In this document: piece by piece, positions 5,113-7,771 of the stretch
How positions within the stretch are numbered: position 1 is the first letter of the stretch
Layout of the letters: each line of letters starts with the position of its first letter
From: Holdemanella sp.
GTDB lineage: Bacteria > Bacillota_I > Bacilli_A > Erysipelotrichales > Erysipelotrichaceae
NCBI GenBank assembly: GCA_021442845.1
Contig: JABUSD010000357.1
Span: forward strand, 1 to 7,771
Length of the DNA stretch: 7,771 nucleotides
Direction: 5' to 3'
Program-made: the position numbers and the translations under genes
Notes under the pieces: generated by a model
What the model saw: only the letters and a program-made list of their open reading frames with translations
The model's database searches: none
What the model was told of the DNA's origin: nothing

Positions 5113-6090
5113 ATGAGTTTACTAACTGGAATAGCAGGGTGTCTTTTGACATTGGCTATCATGTTGATATGGATGCCACGCCTGATTTCCTTTTTGCATA
5201 AGGTGAAATTTGGTCAGACGGAGCGTCATGAGGAGAACTATCTGGAGTCTCATATCAAGAAGAATGGAACACCAACGATGGGTGGTATTGCCTTTGTTTG
5301 TGTGCCAACTGTTCTTTATCTATTGATGTCACTTTTTGGCTTTGTCAAACTGGATTTAAACATCATTATCATCTTACTTGCCTATGTTGGCTATAGCATC
5401 ATCGGATTTATCGATGATTTTATCATTGTTGTGAAAAAGGATAATCAGGGATTAAAACCCGCTGTGAAATTCTTTATGCAGTCGGTTCTAGCTGTTCTAT
5501 TCTTTATCCTTTATATTCAAAGCAACCCCACAACATTATGGATTCCAATTGTTGGCATTTCCATTGAATTCAAGTATTTATACTTCTTTATCATCTTTAT
5601 TATGTTTACAGCTGAATCCAATGCGGTAAACTTAACTGATGGTGTTGATGGATTGTGTGCAGGACAGATGGTCATTGCCTTGATTCCTTATGTTGTATTT
5701 GCCTATCTAAAAGGATTCAATAATGTAGCGATTTTATTATGTATGGTAATCAGTGCCTTGATTGGCTATCTGAAGTTTAATCTACATCCAGCCAAGGTAT
5801 TCATGGGAGATACAGGATCGCTTGCCTTAGGAGGATTACTTGCTGCGAGTGCCATGATTATGAAACAGGAATTGCTGTTAGTTTTGATTGGGGCTGTCTT
5901 TGTAGCAGAGACATTAAGTGTAATCATTCAGGTAAGCTATTATAAAAAGACAAAAAAGCGTTTCTTCTTAATGGCTCCATTGCATCATCATTATGAAAAG
6001 AAAGGCTGGAGTGAAAACCAGGTTGTCAAACGCTTCTGGCTTGTAGGTGCTATATGTGCCGTATTAGGATTGTTGATTGGAGTGATGTAG
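5113..6090 (+). CDS. mraY: Phospho-N-acetylmuramoyl-pentapeptide transferase MraY
   Basis: MraY is an integral membrane enzyme that transfers phospho-MurNAc-pentapeptide from UDP to undecaprenyl phosphate, making lipid I on the cytoplasmic face. From the ATG at 5113 the protein is 325 residues, the normal Gram-positive length, with hydrophobic segments along its length consistent with the ten-helix family topology. Conserved cytoplasmic motifs are GTPTMGG (52-58), the DD pair Asp101-Asp102 in GFIDD, NQGL (111-114), NLTDGVDGL (173-181), MGDTGS (231-236, catalytic-site Asp233) and APLHHHYEKKGW (288-299). These correspond to the Mg-binding and uridine-binding residues of characterised MraY. Counting from the upstream TTG at 5029 would add 28 residues (LGIISRKNFSLFNG and so on) that do not look like the family N-terminus and that overlie the promoter, so I reject that start. 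It is the first gene of its operon, with a 1-nt gap to murD, and its lipid substrate is the product of uppP two genes downstream. Confidence 0.95.
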   Translation: MSLLTGIAGCLLTLAIMLIWMPRLISFLHKVKFGQTERHEENYLESHIKKNGTPTMGGIAFVCVPTVLYLLMSLFGFVKLDLNIIIILLAYVGYSIIGFIDDFIIVVKKDNQGLKPAVKFFMQSVLAVLFFILYIQSNPTTLWIPIVGISIEFKYLYFFIIFIMFTAESNAVNLTDGVDGLCAGQMVIALIPYVVFAYLKGFNNVAILLCMVISALIGYLKFNLHPAKVFMGDTGSLALGGLLAASAMIMKQELLLVLIGAVFVAETLSVIIQVSYYKKTKKRFFLMAPLHHHYEKKGWSENQVVKRFWLVGAICAVLGLLIGVM

Positions 6091-6091
6091 G

Positions 6092-7408
6092 ATGAAAGAT
6101 GTATTAGTGATTGGAGCGGCTCGAAGTGGTGTAGCCGTCAGTAAATTATTAAATAAAAAAGGATATCATGTCATCCTTACGGATATGAAGGAAATTATCC
6201 AGAAAGAGGAATTGGTGCAAATGGGCATGGAAGTCTATGACAATGGACATCCGGATTTCCTAAAGGAAAAGGAATATGCATTCATTGTCAAAAACCCAGG
6301 TATTCCATATCGGGCACCCCTTGTAAAATTCTTTAAGGAAAAAGGGATGCCAATCTATACAGAAATTGAGATTGGCTATCGTTATGCACCAAACTTCCAC
6401 TATGGTGCCATTACCGGTACCGATGGAAAGACAACAATCACAACCTTATTATATGAGATGTTGTCCAAGAAAAAGGAAGCATTGGTTGCCGGAAATATCG
6501 GTACACCATTAAGTGAGCAGGTCTTTGAAAAAGGGGACATGGAGTATGATGTAGCCATTGAATTGAGTAATTTCCAATTGTTAGGAATGGAAACATTCAA
6601 ACCGGTTGTATCAACGGTTTCCAATCTAGCGCCTGATCATTTGGATTATATGGATTCCTTAGCGGACTATTATAGTTCTAAGATGAAGATCTATGAAAAC
6701 TGTGATGAAAACGATGCGTTCATCCGCAATGTGGATGATCCGGAAATCGTAAAATATGCGACAAATATCCCATGTCAGATTATTGATTTCTCATTGAAGA
6801 GAACGGATGTCAATCTATATAAAAAAGGGAACTATACCTATCTAGATGACATGGTCTTATTTGATATCCGCGATTTGAAGATCGTAGGTGATTTTAACTG
6901 TGGAAATGCCATGATGGCAGCCTGCATGGCGTATAAGCTTGGTGTTTCTTTAGAAGATATCCAGACGGTCATTAAAGAATTTAAAGGTGTTGAACATCGA
7001 ATTGAGTATGTAAATACGATTGATGGTGTTCGTTTCTATAACGATACAAAGGCAACAAATACACATTCAGCGTGTGCTGCATTGTCAGCATTCGATAAGA
7101 ATGTTATATTATTATGTGGGGGAAAGGATAAGCACATTCCTTTTGATGATTTAAAACAATTTGATGAAAAAGTGAAACATTGTTTCTCTTTTGGTCAGAC
7201 AAAAGATCATTTCAAAGATGTGTTTACAAATCAGACTTCTTGTGAAACGATGCAGGAAGCTTTCGAAAAAGCAGTTCTTTTAGCAAAAGAAGGGGATATT
7301 GTTCTATTAAGTCCTGCTTGTTCTAGTTTTGATCAATTCAAAAACTATGAAGTACGTGGCGAAATCTATAAAGAAATCGTCAACGAATATGCTAAGAAAA
7401 GGAGCTAA
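6092..7408 (+). CDS. murD: UDP-N-acetylmuramoylalanine--D-glutamate ligase MurD
   Basis: MurD is the cytosolic Mur ligase that uses ATP to add D-Glu to UDP-MurNAc-L-Ala. At 438 residues it is of usual length. An N-terminal Rossmann-like UDP-binding domain opens with LVIGAARSGVAVSKLL (5-20). The central ATPase domain has the P-loop GTDGKTT (109-115), ELSNFQL (157-163), NLAPDHLDYM (178-187) and Lys197 in YYSSKMKIYEN, which aligns with the carbamylated lysine. EHR (301-303) and NDTKATN (317-323) follow, and the C-terminal domain carries LCGGKDKHIPF (341-351) and LLSPACSSFDQFKNYEVRGE (405-424). Differences from the commonest patterns are Asp for Asn in the P-loop (also seen in relatives), Asn160 where Ser is usual in ELSSFQ, and Phe268 where HN is usual before the conserved Asn269. 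The start is supported by GGAG at 6079-6082, 9 nt upstream. Its last codons carry the Shine-Dalgarno of uppP. Confidence 0.95.
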   Translation: MKDVLVIGAARSGVAVSKLLNKKGYHVILTDMKEIIQKEELVQMGMEVYDNGHPDFLKEKEYAFIVKNPGIPYRAPLVKFFKEKGMPIYTEIEIGYRYAPNFHYGAITGTDGKTTITTLLYEMLSKKKEALVAGNIGTPLSEQVFEKGDMEYDVAIELSNFQLLGMETFKPVVSTVSNLAPDHLDYMDSLADYYSSKMKIYENCDENDAFIRNVDDPEIVKYATNIPCQIIDFSLKRTDVNLYKKGNYTYLDDMVLFDIRDLKIVGDFNCGNAMMAACMAYKLGVSLEDIQTVIKEFKGVEHRIEYVNTIDGVRFYNDTKATNTHSACAALSAFDKNVILLCGGKDKHIPFDDLKQFDEKVKHCFSFGQTKDHFKDVFTNQTSCETMQEAFEKAVLLAKEGDIVLLSPACSSFDQFKNYEVRGEIYKEIVNEYAKKRS

Positions 7409-7410
7409 AC

Positions 7411-7771
7411 ATGAGTTTTTTATTGGATATCTTGAAAACAATCGTTTTAGGGATTATCCAAGGAATTACCGAATGGCTACCAATCAGCAGTACCGGCCAT
7501 CTGATATTATTTGATAGTGTCTGGCCATTAAATCCTGCTGAATTCTTTGAAGTCTTCAAAGTAGTCATTCAATTCGGAAGTATTCTTGCGGTATTATTTC
7601 TATATTTCCGTCGTCTAAATCCTTGGGATCCTAAAAAATCACCAAAGAAAAGAAAGATAACCTTCCAGCTATGGTTAAAGGTTATTGTCGGTGTCATTCC
7701 GGCAGGGATTTTTGGATTGTTACTCGATGACTTGATTGAAGGGTATTTATCCGCAAACTTTGTGATTGCGA
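7411..7771 (+). CDS. uppP: Undecaprenyl-diphosphatase UppP (BacA family), N-terminal 120 residues (3' end outside window)
   Basis: UppP is a polytopic membrane phosphatase that converts undecaprenyl diphosphate to undecaprenyl phosphate, the carrier consumed by MraY; extra copies raise bacitracin tolerance in several bacteria. The frame is open from the ATG at 7411 to the window end with no stop, covering roughly the first 40-45% of a normal protein of about 270 residues. The signature stretch QGITEWLPISSTGH (17-30) holds the catalytic Glu21 and Ser26/Ser27. It is followed by a hydrophobic segment beginning VVIQFGSILAVLFLYF (51-66), a basic cytoplasmic loop (67-83), and VIVGVIPAGIFGLLLDD (91-107). 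The second catalytic motif with its essential Arg (PGxSRSG) must lie beyond the window. AAGGAG at 7399-7404 sits 6 nt before the start and overlaps the end of murD, with 2 nt between the genes, so this is the third gene of the mraY operon. Confidence 0.93.
   Translation, partial: MSFLLDILKTIVLGIIQGITEWLPISSTGHLILFDSVWPLNPAEFFEVFKVVIQFGSILAVLFLYFRRLNPWDPKKSPKKRKITFQLWLKVIVGVIPAGIFGLLLDDLIEGYLSANFVIA

Noticed and set aside
7329..7514. A 61-codon plus-strand frame bridging the end of murD and the start of uppP
   Set aside because: It is out of frame with both well-supported genes, and both of those have conserved motifs across the same bases.

Overview
This window reads as ordinary core chromosome from a low-GC Gram-positive bacterium (Firmicutes/Bacillota). 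The AT-leaning coding sequence, short L28, PASTA-domain kinase and tightly packed genes suggest an Erysipelotrichia-like, probably non-sporulating lineage. That placement is an impression from protein character and gene order, not from a search. All ten genes belong to recognisable, widely conserved families. I see no mobile element, CRISPR array, tRNA, rRNA or riboswitch, and I did not find an undescribed system.

Layout. Positions 1-4708 are a head-to-tail plus-strand operon: rlmN (3' end only), stp/prpC (PP2C phosphatase), prkC (PASTA Ser/Thr kinase), rsgA (ribosome-assembly GTPase), rpe (ribulose-phosphate epimerase) and thiN (thiamine pyrophosphokinase). The genes overlap by 4-8 nt or are separated by 2-3 nt. 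A strong intrinsic terminator begins inside the last codons of thiN. Convergent to it is rpmB (ribosomal protein L28, minus strand) with its own terminator. The order rlmN-prpC-prkC-rsgA-rpe-thiN with an inverted rpmB matches what I remember of the Bacillus subtilis locus.

Positions 4973-5112 form a compact divergent promoter region driving rpmB leftward and a cell-wall operon rightward. That operon is mraY (lipid I synthase), murD (D-glutamate ligase) and uppP (undecaprenyl-pyrophosphate phosphatase, cut off by the window end). mraY and murD normally sit in the large division/cell-wall (dcw) cluster. Here murD is followed by uppP, so this looks like a relocated piece of that cluster.

How the genes work together. 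The left half combines ribosome maturation (RlmN, RsgA, L28) with a reversible Ser/Thr phosphorylation pair (PrkC/Stp) whose extracellular PASTA repeats in known relatives sense peptidoglycan fragments or lipid II. The right half makes the peptidoglycan precursor: MurD builds the soluble nucleotide peptide, MraY loads the finished pentapeptide onto undecaprenyl phosphate, and UppP regenerates undecaprenyl phosphate from its diphosphate. The most useful observations are the divergent promoter, the corrected mraY start, the back-to-back terminators, the Shine-Dalgarno-poor coupled starts of rsgA and thiN, and a few unusual residues in MurD and PrkC.
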